From Nicotiana tabacum (taxonomy: Eukaryota > Streptophyta > Magnoliopsida > Solanales > Solanaceae): a stretch of 64,000 nt of DNA. The stretch lies in NCBI RefSeq assembly GCF_000715075.1, contig NC_134102.1, forward strand, positions 44,463,348 through 44,527,347, in the 5' to 3' direction. The position numbers were made by a program, and so were the translations under genes. Under the pieces are notes generated by a model. The model did not search any database, was not told the DNA's origin, and was given only the letters and a program-made list of their open reading frames with translations. Every line of letters begins with the position of its first letter. Within the stretch, counting starts at the first letter, position 1. Positions 23,901 through 35,309 of the stretch are shown here, one piece after another.

Positions 23901-25974
23901 ATAACGACCCAACCTGTCATTTTGAGCATTTGCATTCCGTTCAGCTGTTTGAAGACTTTAGTAGCTTCATATGATGTATTATAACTTGTGTAAATTGTCG
24001 GTTTTGGTTTTCAGGTTATTCGCAATTGATTTGGAAGAATGATTCTCAACTAGGAAGCTTTAAGTGGAAGAATTGACCAAGTTTGACTTTTTAGTACTTG
24101 ATCTCAGATCGGAGTTTTGATGGTTCCGTTAGGTCCGTATGGTAATTTTGGACTTGGGCGTATGCCTGGATTTGCATTTGGATATTTCTAGGAGGTTTCA
24201 GCACTATTTGGCGAAAGTTGAAAATTTGAAGATTTGGAATGTTCATAAGTTTGATCGAGAGTTGACTTTGATGATATCGGGTTCGAATTATGATTTTGGG
24301 AATCGAAATAGCTTTATTATGTAATTTGGGACTTGTAAGCAAAATTTGAGTTCATTCCGAGTTGATTTGATAAGGTTCGGCACGAGTTTTAGAAGTTAAA
24401 ATATTCAAAGATCATAAGTTCAATTTGAGGTGCGATTCATGGTTTTGATGTTGTTATGCGTGATTAGAGTCCTCAAGTAAGTCCATATTATATTATGGGA
24501 CTTGTTGGTATGTTTGGACGGGGTTCCGAGGGGCTCGGGTGAGTTTCGAATAGGTTTGGGTTATGTTGCGCTCATTTTTTATATTTCGACGTCGTTTCTT
24601 CAAGCATAAATGATACCACATTATGCAAATGAGCCCTAATTTCTATTTTGATTGAAGCATTACATTCGTATCGTAATTTTGGAACCATCGCAACTTGAAT
24701 CATCAAGTTGCGACATCGTATGAGGAATTTATGGTCATTTTACTAAGAATTGGGTTGCCAGATTTTTCAGATTAATTACGAATTGCCACTGAATTCGTAT
24801 TTAAAAATCTGCACTATTTTCAAATATTGAAACTAATATATATCCTTCATTATAAGGTCAAATGAAGTAATTCAAAAGCCTAACTTGACTGAAAATTCAC
24901 GAGGCATCCATTGGAGGCATCAAAAGCGAGTTTCGGGATTGTTTGGCACAAGAAATGAGACTGAACACCTGGGCAAAAACATATAATGTAGAAGGTTTGT
25001 TCATTTGGTCATATTTTGAGTCGCGAGCTCGAATTTGGGTGATTTTTGAGGCGATCTTTACCACATTGATTGGGGTATGTGTTTTATTCTCATCTTTTGT
25101 TATATTTCATGAATCCATCTTCGTTTTTGGCATTTGATTGATGATTTTAAAGTGAAATTTAGGATTTTTGTCTAAAATGTCATAAAGTAAATTTTTGAGT
25201 TTTGAACATCGATTCGGAGTCTTATTTGAGTGAAATTAGTATGGTTGGACTAGTAATTAAATGAATTATTAGACTTTGTGAGTTTCGTCGAGTTTTGAGG
25301 TACGGTCCGGAGTTTGACTTTTTGGTTGACTTTAGGCTTTTGATTAAAAATTCAACCTTTATCGATTGTGTTTGCTTCCTTTGGCATTATTTCATGTTCT
25401 TTAGTTACTTTTAGATAGTTTTGAGCCGTTCGGAGGTCGGTACACGCGGGATGGAATTTCTTGAGTATTGTTTTGCTTGCTCGGTATTGGATTTGGTTTG
25501 TTCGAGATAAGTAATATTTCTAAACTTGGTGTTAAAGGTATAAACCCCTGAATATACAAGTTATGTGTTAGGTGTTGAGGTGACGCACATGCTAAGTTAT
25601 GGGAATGTGGGCATGCACCGTGTAAATTATGACTCTGTTGACTCTGTGGTACTGTGTAGTTACCTAATCTTATTTGTATCAATGAAATTTTTACGTGCTA
25701 GCGTAATTGGGTTGTGGTCCATGTTAGAAACTATATTTAGGCTATATGCTTATCCCGTTGGGACCCACTGAGGTCATTTTCGCTATTGGGTTCTTTGCTT
25801 AAATTGCATTTACATAGTCAGTCATATTCATTCATTTACATATCATACCTCAGTCCTTGTTATTATATCTTGTCACCATTGTTGGACTGATTAGAATGAT
25901 ATTTATGAGCTCGAGAGACTAGAGAGATTGATGACTGAGTTGGGGCCTGAGTGCCGGATTGTGAGTAATATTGA

Positions 25975-26180
25975 GGGGATCGGGTTGCATGCCGTAGAAG
26001 GCCCTATGAGATTTATATATATTATTGATGGGATCGAACTGTAAACCGCAACAAGCCACGTTGGCTTTATATGTATAATTATTATATGGATCGGGTTGCA
26101 CGTCGTAGCAGGCCCTATGGGCTTTATATATATTATTGATGGGATTGGGTTGCACGTTGTAGCAGGCCATGATGGCTTAT
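25975..26180. repeat. Four-copy ~65-bp minisatellite in LTR F
   Basis: Units read 'ggatcgggttgcacgccgta', then 'gcaggccctat.ggctttat', then 'atatattattgatg'. Copies start near 25977, 26030, 26090 and 26143. Related single units continue in LTR F at 26257 and in LTR G at 28390 and 28540. Confidence 0.85.
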
Positions 26181-26321
26181 ACTGGCACTGGGCAGGATTT
26201 GTCCCTCATAAGTCTAACATATCAGCAATGAGCATAGTATTTATTGATTCATGATGGGATCGGGCTGCGCACCGTAATAGGTACCGTACAATGTTGAGTG
26301 ACTGAGTGTACTGAGTGATTG

Positions 26322-29300
26322 TGTAACGACTCGGCAGGTTGTTTTGAGTGTTATAGACTTGTTCCTCTATTTACTGCTTATTTTATGCTCAATTATCGTT
26401 ATGTGACTTGCCGGGGTAGTGGGTTTGGTTCCGGGGATATTTCGGAATGAGTTGAGACACTTAGTCTCAAGGTTGGAAGCTTTAATTGAAAAGGTTGACT
26501 TGATGTTGACTTATGTGTAAATAGCTCCGTAATGGAGTTTTGATGGTTCCGATAGCTCCGTTGGGTGATTTTGGACTTATGAGTGTGTTCGTACAGTAAT
26601 TTGGAGGCCCGTAGTTGATTTTGGCTTGAAATGACGAAAGTTGAAAAATTAGAAGTTTTGAAAATTGAGAAGCTTGACCGAGAGTTGACTTCCTGGTTAC
26701 CGAGCTCGAATTTTGGTTTTGGAAGTTGGAATAGGTCTGTTGTGTTATGTTATGACTTGTGTGCAAAATGTGAGGTCAATCGGACTTGATTTGATAGGTT
26801 TCGGCATCGAATGTAAAAGTTAAGAGTTCATAAGTTCATTAGGCTTGAATTGGGGTGTGATTTGTGTTTTTGATGTTGTTTGATGTGATTTGTGGCCTAG
26901 ACTAAGTTCGTATGATGTTTTAGGACTAGTTGGTATGTTCGGTTGAGGTCCTAGGGGCCTCGGGTGGATTTCGGATGGTTATCAGAGTGGAATTTAACTT
27001 GGAAGATTGCTGAAGTTTTCTAGTGTTATAGGTCTGGTTTGCTTATACACGATCGCATGGGAAGGTCCGCGATCGTGTAGGCTTATTTTGGGCAGCTGGG
27101 ATTGTGTTCTATGCATTCGCGAATTTTTGTCTCTGATCGTGTAAGCTGGAGGAAGCAGTGAATCGTGAACGCGTTGGCTAAGCTGCTTTCGCGAAGAGGT
27201 AATGAGGCAGGAGCTGGTCACGCGCTTTGTTCTTCGTGACCGTGTGAAGAGGGTCCCGATCGCGTAGGTCTGAGGAGTCAGTGATTCGTGTTCGCGTGGA
27301 GCTTTTCGCGTTCGCATAGAGTTAATTCTGGGGCAGCTTAGTTTTGTGCTTCGCGATCGCGAGGCATTTTCCGCGATCGCGATTGAGGACTTCTGGGCAG
27401 AATTTAAACTCTCAAAAATGAGGGTTTGAGTTTATTCCACAATTTGATTTTGGGAGCTCGGATTGAGGCGATTCATGGAGAGATTTTCAAGGGAGTAAAT
27501 AGGGTAAGTGATTTTAACTTGATTTTGGTTAAATTACATGAATATATCCTTGATTTCATCATTTAATTAGTGATTTGGGTTAAAGAATTTGGGAAAAATG
27601 GAGAAAACTTCGTAGGCCGAATTTTTGGGATTTGAGCGGTATTTTGGTGCCGGATTTAAGTAATTTCGGGATGGTTGGATTCGTGATTGAATGAGTGTTT
27701 GGATTTTGTAACTTTTATCAAATTCTGAGATGTGGGCCCAGGGGTTGACCTTTGAGTTGTCTTTTTGACTTTTGATTAAAAACTTAGCATTTTCATATGG
27801 AATTGATTCCTATAGGTTGAGTTGATTGTATCGAATTATTTGTGCCTAGATTTGAGGCATTCAGAGGATGATTCAAGCAAGGGCTTGTTGAAGTAGAGAT
27901 TTGCACGGTTTGAGGTAAGTAACACTTCTAAACTTAGTTCTGAGGGTATGAATCCCTGAAATTACGTGCTATGTGATTGGTGTTGAGGTGACGCGCATGC
28001 TAGGTGACAGACGTGTGGGCATGCAACATAGTAATTGTGATTCAGTCGATTCTATAGATTTGTGTAGCTATCTTATCTGAATATTATTACTGTACTCTAT
28101 GTGTTAGAGCACTTGAACTGTGATTTATGTTAGAAATCATGTTTAGGCTATGTGCTGGTACTATTGGGCCCCATAGTGGTCGTTATTTGTTGTTGAGTTA
28201 TTTTCTTAATTGAAGTTATTTACTCAGTCGCATTCATCATTGCATATCATATCTCAGTCTCTATTATCATACATTGTCACATTGTGTATCATTGATTTGG
28301 GCTGCTTAGCATGAGTGTTGTAAGCCCCAGAGACTGGAGAGATTGATGACTAAGTGAGGCCGAGGGCCTGTTTGTGAGTGATATTGATGTGATCAGGCTG
28401 CACGCCGTAGTGGACATTATTGATTCATGATATGACCGTGATACGCGCCACGACATGATTTATTAGCGCTTGGGCTGGATCTGCCCCTCCGGAGTCTGCA
28501 CACCTACAGTGAGCGTAGTTGCTAGTGATTCAAGATGGGATCGGGTTGTAAGCCGCAGCGGGTACCGTACAATCCTGAGTGATTGAGTGTGATGAGTGAC
28601 AATTGAGACAGTCAGGTTGAGTACTCTAAGAGTGTGAGTACGCGAGGCTTCCATTGTGTTGCATCACATACGATATGCATATTGGTATGTAGATGTAGAG
28701 ATGTCATATTTCTCATATCATTCACACTTGACATATTTTATCTGTTTGAGTTTAACTGTTTAACCTGGAAGCATATCTACATTCCTGTATTGGTACCTGT
28801 AGATTATGATGTTTCTCTGAGATATTATTGTCATATGTTCTATAAATTTCTGTACTGTTTAATTCTGTATTTGGACCGAATTGTTCGGACTCGGCACTGA
28901 TTTCAGTCCAAAGGTTAGACTTGTTACTTATTGAGTTGGTTGTACTCATGCTACACCCTGTACTTCGTATGCATATCCAGGTATTTTCGGACATAGTGGT
29001 TGTTGATCTTGGAGCTTCAGCCTTTCAGAGATTTTCGAGGTGTCTGCCTTAGCGTCCGTAGACCTTAACTATCCTCCCCTATCTCTCAGTTTTACTTATT
29101 ATGTTCTACTTTCTTAGACAGTGTATCAGACTATTTTATTGTATAGATGCTCATGTACTCAGTGACATCTAGATTTTGGGGAAATTCGGTATTGCTTTGT
29201 GGCGTTTTCATCCAGTTTTATGAGATGTTTACTTACTTAAACCTATTTCCGTATATTTTGAATTTAAAAATGTTAGTATGTGTGAGTTGTCGGCTTGCCT

Positions 29301-29349
29301 AGTATCATGATAGGCGTCATCACAACATGTTAATTATTGGGTCGTGATA
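26322..29349 (+). mobile_element. Solo LTR G nested in F, flanked by GATTG
   Basis: It starts TGTAACGACTCGGC at 26322 and ends TTATTGGGTCGTGATA at 29349 (3028 bp). Perfect GATTG repeats at 26317-26321 and 29350-29354 fix both ends. The flanks rejoin into continuous LTR F sequence ('actgagtgattg' then 'agcgtgatgagtggg'). There is no internal domain, so it is a solo LTR. The termini are TG...TA rather than TG...CA. It includes a strong 'cgatcgcg' block (27040-27390). Confidence 0.92.
27040..27390. repeat. 'cgatcgcg' palindrome block in LTR G
   Basis: Repeated 'acgatcgcatggga', 'ccgcgatcgtgtagg', 'cgcgttcgcat' and 'tcgcgatcgcgagg' units are present in an AT-rich LTR. They give a spurious minus-strand frame (26994-27317). 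Confidence 0.75.
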
Positions 29350-30253
29350 GATTGAGCGTGATGAGTGGGAGTATGAGACAGTGATATTGAGTACTCTGAG
29401 AGTGTGAGTACGTGAGTGAATCATTGTGATGCATTGTATTTGACATGCATACTTGACATACATGCATAGAGATGCATTTCCTCGTGTTACACGATTTTCT
29501 AATATTCATGACTTCACATGCACATTGACATGTAGGCATAGAGATGTACTTTCCTCATGCTATCTGAGAATGAAACATCTTATCTGTTGTTGAAAGGTTT
29601 TGGGAAAATCACAATTTTCTAATTTACTCATATTTTGGTGATTTCGTTGAAAGATTTGAGTTTTACTGTTATTCCTGGAAAGCATGCCTATTTTTCTATA
29701 ACTCTGAACAAGTTGAGTATCATATCTTTGAGTTATTACTTGTGTTGATTTTATTATATTGTTACGAGTTGTTCTTAGATGTTGGTATTGGACTCTGACC
29801 GTTGTCCAAGCTCGTCACTACTTTCAACCTAAGATTAGGTTTGTTACTTATTGAGTACATGGGGTCGGTTGTACTCATACTACACTTCTGCACCTTGCGT
29901 GCAGATTTTGGAGCTCAAATTGTTTTGTATGGCGGAAGCTAGCTGTGAAGATAGACCTGCGTTTTCGGTGATAGTTGCCTCTTGTTCATGGTAGCTTTAG
30001 GTTTATAAAAATCTATTTATGTACATTTCAATCTGATGGTGTATTTATTTCATACAAGCTTTGTAAAATCTGAATCTTAGAAGTTCATGATTTGTACTAC
30101 TAGCCCTTATGGATTCTTTTTATAATAGTTCGGTTATATTATCATTATTTTCTCAGTAGATCTCATTTGAAATTTGATTATTGTTAAATTGGCATACCCA
30201 GCGGGTTGGGTTAGGTGTCATCACGACTAGTTGTATTTTGGGTCGTGATAAGT

Positions 30254-30265
30254 TGATATCAGAGC
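30254..30265 (+). other. iMet primer-binding site of element F
   Basis: TGATATCAGAGC has one difference from TGGTATCAGAGC. It lies three bases after the LTR end. Confidence 0.8.
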
Positions 30266-33200
30266 TGTAGGTTCATAGGTTCTACGAGTCATGAGCAAGT
30301 GTCTAGTAGAGTCTTGCAAATTAGTATGATGACCTCCATGCCTATCTTCGAGAGGCTACATGGTATTAAGGATAAACACCCCATATTTCTTTCTTTATCG
30401 TGCGACATTGATTCAACTTGAAGCGTATTTCTTTGAATTCCTTCCACTCACTCGTATGCGCATGTGAGAGCTCGGTATCAGTTGTACATCGATGGCCTGT
30501 GGATTCCATGGATGGGGTGCGAGATGTGTGTTTTGTGTTTTGGTGATGGGACACTCTAGATGACTTGAGGCACAGTTTGGATCGCAGCTTAGGCTTGGTA
30601 GTTTTAGTTGTGTGAGCATGTGCTTTTGGACGTCTACGTCTAGTGGTGTCCTTATGAGTGGGACCGGTGGCTGAGTGAGTGGTTGGATGACTATATGATG
30701 AGTAGGATATGACTGCGGGATGTGTTAAGATGGTTTGAATATGATGGGAAGAGTTTTCTTGAGATATGAAAAGTACTATTAGATGCTCGATTTCTGTGGA
30801 TGTGTCATACAATATTGAGTTACAAAGGTTTGTGAGAGATTCTTTCGTGTTATTTCATTTGTGGAATGAAGTAGATTTTCATGTCTTGTTGATGAGTTCA
30901 GACTCAGTAATATTAAGTGATTGCATAGTAATTGTGGCTGTGAAAGGGTATAGAGAGATGTTAGTTTGAGGCTAAGCATGTGGGTTATTACCTGCAGAGT
31001 AATCTATGGATGTGTAATCCTTATGATGTTGTGTGGAGGCTTTTATTTCTACCAGTGGGTATAAGTGTTGCAATTTGAGTTTGTATTGGTTGAGAAAGTT
31101 GACCTGACTGTCACAAGGATGAATAGGAGCTTAGCAGATGATTTGAGGTATTATATGGTTTGTGTTACATGAGCTTATGGAGGATTTAGTTGAATCTCAC
31201 TGCGGTATTATGGCAGTAATAAAGTGTGGGCATTATGAGTTATCGAAAGTTGTGTTCTATGGCATTGAGCCAAGTGAGGGAGTCTGTAATCGATGATATG
31301 ATTGCATGGTTGTGTGTTGTACTGGTTTCGGTTTGAGGCATACTTGTGAATCAGATATGACTTGCATAGATTGAGATCGAGAATAACTCGAGTAAAGAAA
31401 TTTCTTGATACGGGTTATATTACACTTTATGGGTATATGGAAATCATGGAAGGATTTGAGTTGTTGTTCGTGACGGATGTAGTGCGCATGGAGTAGGAGT
31501 TTACTCGGTTGCGTTAAGGCGGGGTTACCTTTTTGGGTATTGTTGTGCTAATGGGGCACAGGTCGTTTGGCCCGCTTGGGTGGTGCAATTGAGATTCAAG
31601 CAAAGTGGATGACTCTCGAGAGGGTTCTAATGGATTCAATATTTATATGTGGCAATTGAGAATTTTGTTTGGATTTGTATATGGCTAGAATCTGAGATTT
31701 ACATTGGATGGTGTCGAGACTCGCGGTATTTCTAATCATCATGGATTTACATTTCAGTATCAGGAAGGTGAAGGAAACGACTTTAGATTCACAGAAGGTC
31801 TCTTCAGAATGGGTGTCCGTTTATGATACTTTTGGGGTGCTTAAAACGTAATACAACGTCCTATGGGCCTTAAGGCGGTGTGGTTTTTTGCTAGGATCAT
31901 TTATGGTGAGCTTTGGGAAAGGATCGTGGTGTCCTGGCAAGGAGAAGTTTCAACTTGAGGGTAATTCGGAAGGAACTCGGAGGAATAGGACAACTTTGTA
32001 GTATGTTGGATCAGTACGATAATGGATATAATCGGTTCTTTGGGTACTTATGATGTAGTGAGTCTCTACAGGTGTTTCGTGCCAATACTCTAGTGTTTGG
32101 CGACCTACGTGGCTTGGTTGAGTTAAAGAGATTCAGTTCTGATGGTTCGGTTATGTGCAAATGGGTTTCAAAGGGTTCTCGATGGTTTCTAACATGATTT
32201 GAGATGGATATTTCCTAGCAGCATAAGGAGCATTTTGTATATTATGATTTTTCTCTTAAATGAGATCAAGTGGAAGGTTTCCAGCTAATCGAGTATGTAA
32301 TCTACTTGTGACCCATGGCCGGTAATGTGGTTCTCGTGTTTTCACATGATCGCATGATAGATGCAGTGTGTCGTGTGGGATTGAGATTTGTATGTGCAAG
32401 GGAGCGATTCAGTGTTGAAGAGAGGGTCATGAATTCTTAGACAACATGGACAGTTTTATATGACAAGATAAATGATATTACTACTTGGTATTTCCTGAGA
32501 AGACTGCGTATTTCAAAAGGGCGCTTTGTGGTTGGACTTACGGATGCTTCATTGGTATTGCGGTACTCGCCTGGTTGATCGACTGCTGATGTTCGGATTT
32601 TGGTATGTGGCACAGAAGAATTATGGAAGTATTTCTCGTAGAATGATTATGTATGAAGGATGTGTTAGTCACTTGAGTAGTGGAGACTAGGAGTCTTAGA
32701 GGCATTATAGAAGTCTAATGCTGGTGGTTTGGAGACTGGGAGTCTCAGAGGCAGATTGTTCCTTGGTTGCGGACTGTGAAGGTATGGCCAAAGTCAGATA
32801 TCTAATAGTTGGTGTTATGGTTAGGCCATTGAGGACTTTTGGAGGGTTATTTATCTATCTATGGATGACCGGAGTCGATTTGGGGCCCGGGGCCCCATTG
32901 GTAGGCCAATAAGGATGTGTATTCTACACCAGTTCGTATTTGTTGACTCAACACCGTTATTGTTGAAGGGTGTGTCATTCGGTTAGAGTTGAGCTTGAGT
33001 GTGTTCTGATATACTCTTTGTGTTACTCTTCTATGCTATGAAGAGTTGTGATTTATTGGTTATATGCGCGTATGATGCGATTCTGTTTGGGCCTTGCATC
33101 AGAATTCGAGTGAGATGGTTATTGGAGTGTTGAACAGTTGATTGTGCCTTGGTTATGTTTTTTCCGGGCCGTGGTATATTGTGTTATTTGCTTCTCCATG

Positions 33201-34146
33201 GTTATGGTCATGCACTTGTATACTTGGTGTCGAATTGCCTATGGTTGTTTATATGATCTTTGGGGCTCGAGGTATTTCATATAGATCGGTATTTGGATGG
33301 GTCACGTATTGCAGCGGGGTTATGATGGGATATGATCCTTTATGATAGATTCGTGTGTTTTGGTTTCTACTGTGTGTAATGGGTTCCTAGAATTACATTC
33401 TGGTGGTAATTGTTGAGCTTGCGGGACGGTTCTCTGATTTGAGTCATTTTTCATTTTTGGGTGCATCCGGATTATTTCTTATTGGTGCACGGGTTGCACG
33501 ATTTGTGGTTTTAGGTTGTATTGGTGTGGCATGTCTATAGAACATTTGTGTTTGATGAGATGTGGTCATTGGAAATAGAATCTGTACTATTGGATTTGAT
33601 TACAGTATGTATGGAGGAAAAATATCGAAAGTCGGCTTATGATTTGGCTTTGGTTCTTAATGGACGAGAGATGGATCCATGACTTGTTGATCTGATGAGT
33701 GGTTATGAGTTTTGTATGTTTCTTTCATCATCGGCAGTGTACGAAGGTTTTGAATGATGTTTTACTTATTATGAGGTTATTACCGGTATTGGATTTGTTT
33801 TGACCAGCTACTGTGATCGAGAATTATTACTACGAGTATGCGAGTTGTGTGGTATATCATATGATTACGTCTTGGGTTATGGTTATGGCTTGATTCAGCT
33901 TGTTTAGACTTATACAGTATGTAGATGCGAGATTCAGGTCTTGTGAGAAAATCTAGATCTTGGAAATTGGGTTCTAAGTCTTATGAGCTAAGGTTGAACT
34001 AAGGATCTTCAGTTATGTTGTGTTATCAAACTTATATGGGCTGGGGTGATGTGGGATCACCCCCGGGTATGTGCGTGGTAAGGTTACACAGTGAATTGAT
34101 GGCTTTGGAACGACTCTTGGCACGTTCGAGGACGAACATATGTTAA

Positions 34147-34158
34147 ATTGGGGGAGAA
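34147..34158 (+). other. Polypurine tract of element F
   Basis: ATTGGGGGAGAA directly abuts the 3' LTR start TGTAATGACCC. This is the plus-strand priming site for reverse transcription. Confidence 0.8.
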
Positions 34159-35309
34159 TGTAATGACCCAACCTATCGTTTTGAGCATTTGTATTCCATT
34201 TAGCTGCTTCAAGTCTTGAGTAGCTTCATGTGATGTATTATGAATTGTGTGAATCACCGGTTTTGCTTTTCAGGTTATTCGGAATTCATTTGGAAGAATG
34301 ATTCTCAACTAGGAAGCTTTAAGGTGGAAGAGTTGACAAAGTTTAACTTTTTAGTACTTGACCTCGGATCAATTTTTTGATGTTCCATTAGGCCCGGATG
34401 GTGATTTTGGACTTGAGCGTAAGCCTGGATATGCATTTAGATATTTCTAGAAGGTTTCGGCACTATTTGGCGAAAGTTGAAAATTTAAAGATTTGAAATG
34501 TTCATAAGTTTGATCGGGAGTTGACTTTGATAATATCAAGTTGGAATTGTGGTTCCGGGAATTGGAATAGCTTCGTTATATCATTTGGGACTTATGTGCA
34601 AAATTTGAGTTCATTCCGAGTTGATTTGATAAGGTTCGACATGAGTTTTGGAAGTTGAAAGATTCAAAGTTCATTAAGTTCAATTTGAGGTGCAATTAGT
34701 GGTTTTGATGTTGTTATGCTTGATTTCAGGCCTCGGGTAAGTCCGTGTTATGTTATGGGACTTTTTGGTATGTTCGGATGGTGCCCCGAGGGGCTCAGTT
34801 GAGTTTCGGATAGGTTTGGATTGTGTTACGCTCATTGTTTATGTTTTGACGTCGTTTTGTCAAGCACATATGATACCACATTAAGCAAATAAGCTCCAAT
34901 TTCTGTTTTGATGATGCATTAGATCCGTATCGTAATTTTGAAACCATAGCAACTTGAATCAACAAGTTTCGACATCGTATGAGGAATTTATGGTCATTTT
35001 ACTAAGAATTGGGTCGCTAGATTTTTTAGATTAATTACGCAATTGCCACTGAATTCGTATTTAAAAATCTGCACTATTTCCAAATATTAAAACCAACATA
35101 TCTCCTTCATTATAAGGTCAAATCAAGTGATTCAAAATCCTAACTTGACTAGAATTTCATGAGGCATCCATTGGAGGCATCAAAAGCAAGTTTTGGGATT
35201 ATTTGGCATAAGAAACGAGACAGAACAGTTAGGCAAAAGCATATAATATCGAGGGTTTGTTCATTTTGTCATATTTTGAGTTGGGGAGCTCGGATTTGGG
35301 TGATTTTTC
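34159..35309 (+). repeat. 3' LTR of element F, truncated
   Basis: It starts TGTAATGACCCAACC after the polypurine tract and follows LTR F from 23901 to about 25050 ('gagctcggatttgggtgattttt'). At about 35309 it stops abruptly against minus-strand pol sequence of element H. Roughly the last two thirds of the LTR are missing. No target duplication can be read. Confidence 0.8.

Larger units (their letters stand above)
23901..30250 (+). repeat. 5' LTR of element F, split by solo LTR G
   Basis: It starts TATAACGACCCAACCTG at 23901 (TG mutated to TA) and ends TTTTGGGTCGTGATA at 30250. Solo LTR G interrupts it at 26322-29349. Without G and one GATTG copy it is about 3.32 kb. Its first 1.4 kb aligns closely by eye with the 3' LTR at 34159-35309 (shared 'gattctcaactaggaagctt' and 'cactatttggcgaaagttga'), showing that the two bound one element. 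A four-copy minisatellite lies at 25975-26180. Confidence 0.85.
30251..34158 (+). mobile_element. Non-coding interior of element F (LARD-like)
   Basis: The interior is bounded by a primer site on the left and a polypurine tract on the right, so it is a retrotransposon interior. It has no frame longer than about 150 codons on either strand, and none shows gag, protease, RT, RNase H or integrase motifs. The plus strand is markedly G+T rich. The last bases, 'ttcgaggacgaacatatgtt', match the end usually seen just after pol in long-LTR gypsy elements. Such large non-coding elements (LARDs) must use proteins of an autonomous partner. A 260-bp part (30682-30930) recurs at 39380-39640, so the interior belongs to a family rather than being random decay. 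Confidence 0.65.

Noticed and set aside
26994..27317. 107-codon minus-strand frame
   Set aside because: By-product of the palindrome block in solo LTR G.
30366..30812. 148-codon minus-strand His/Thr/Ser-rich frame in element F
   Set aside because: Antisense to a G/T-rich interior. Composition explains it and no motif is present.
32718..33345. Hydrophobic plus-strand frames in element F
   Set aside because: G/T-rich DNA gives Val/Leu/Trp/Gly frames automatically. There is no conserved motif or start context.
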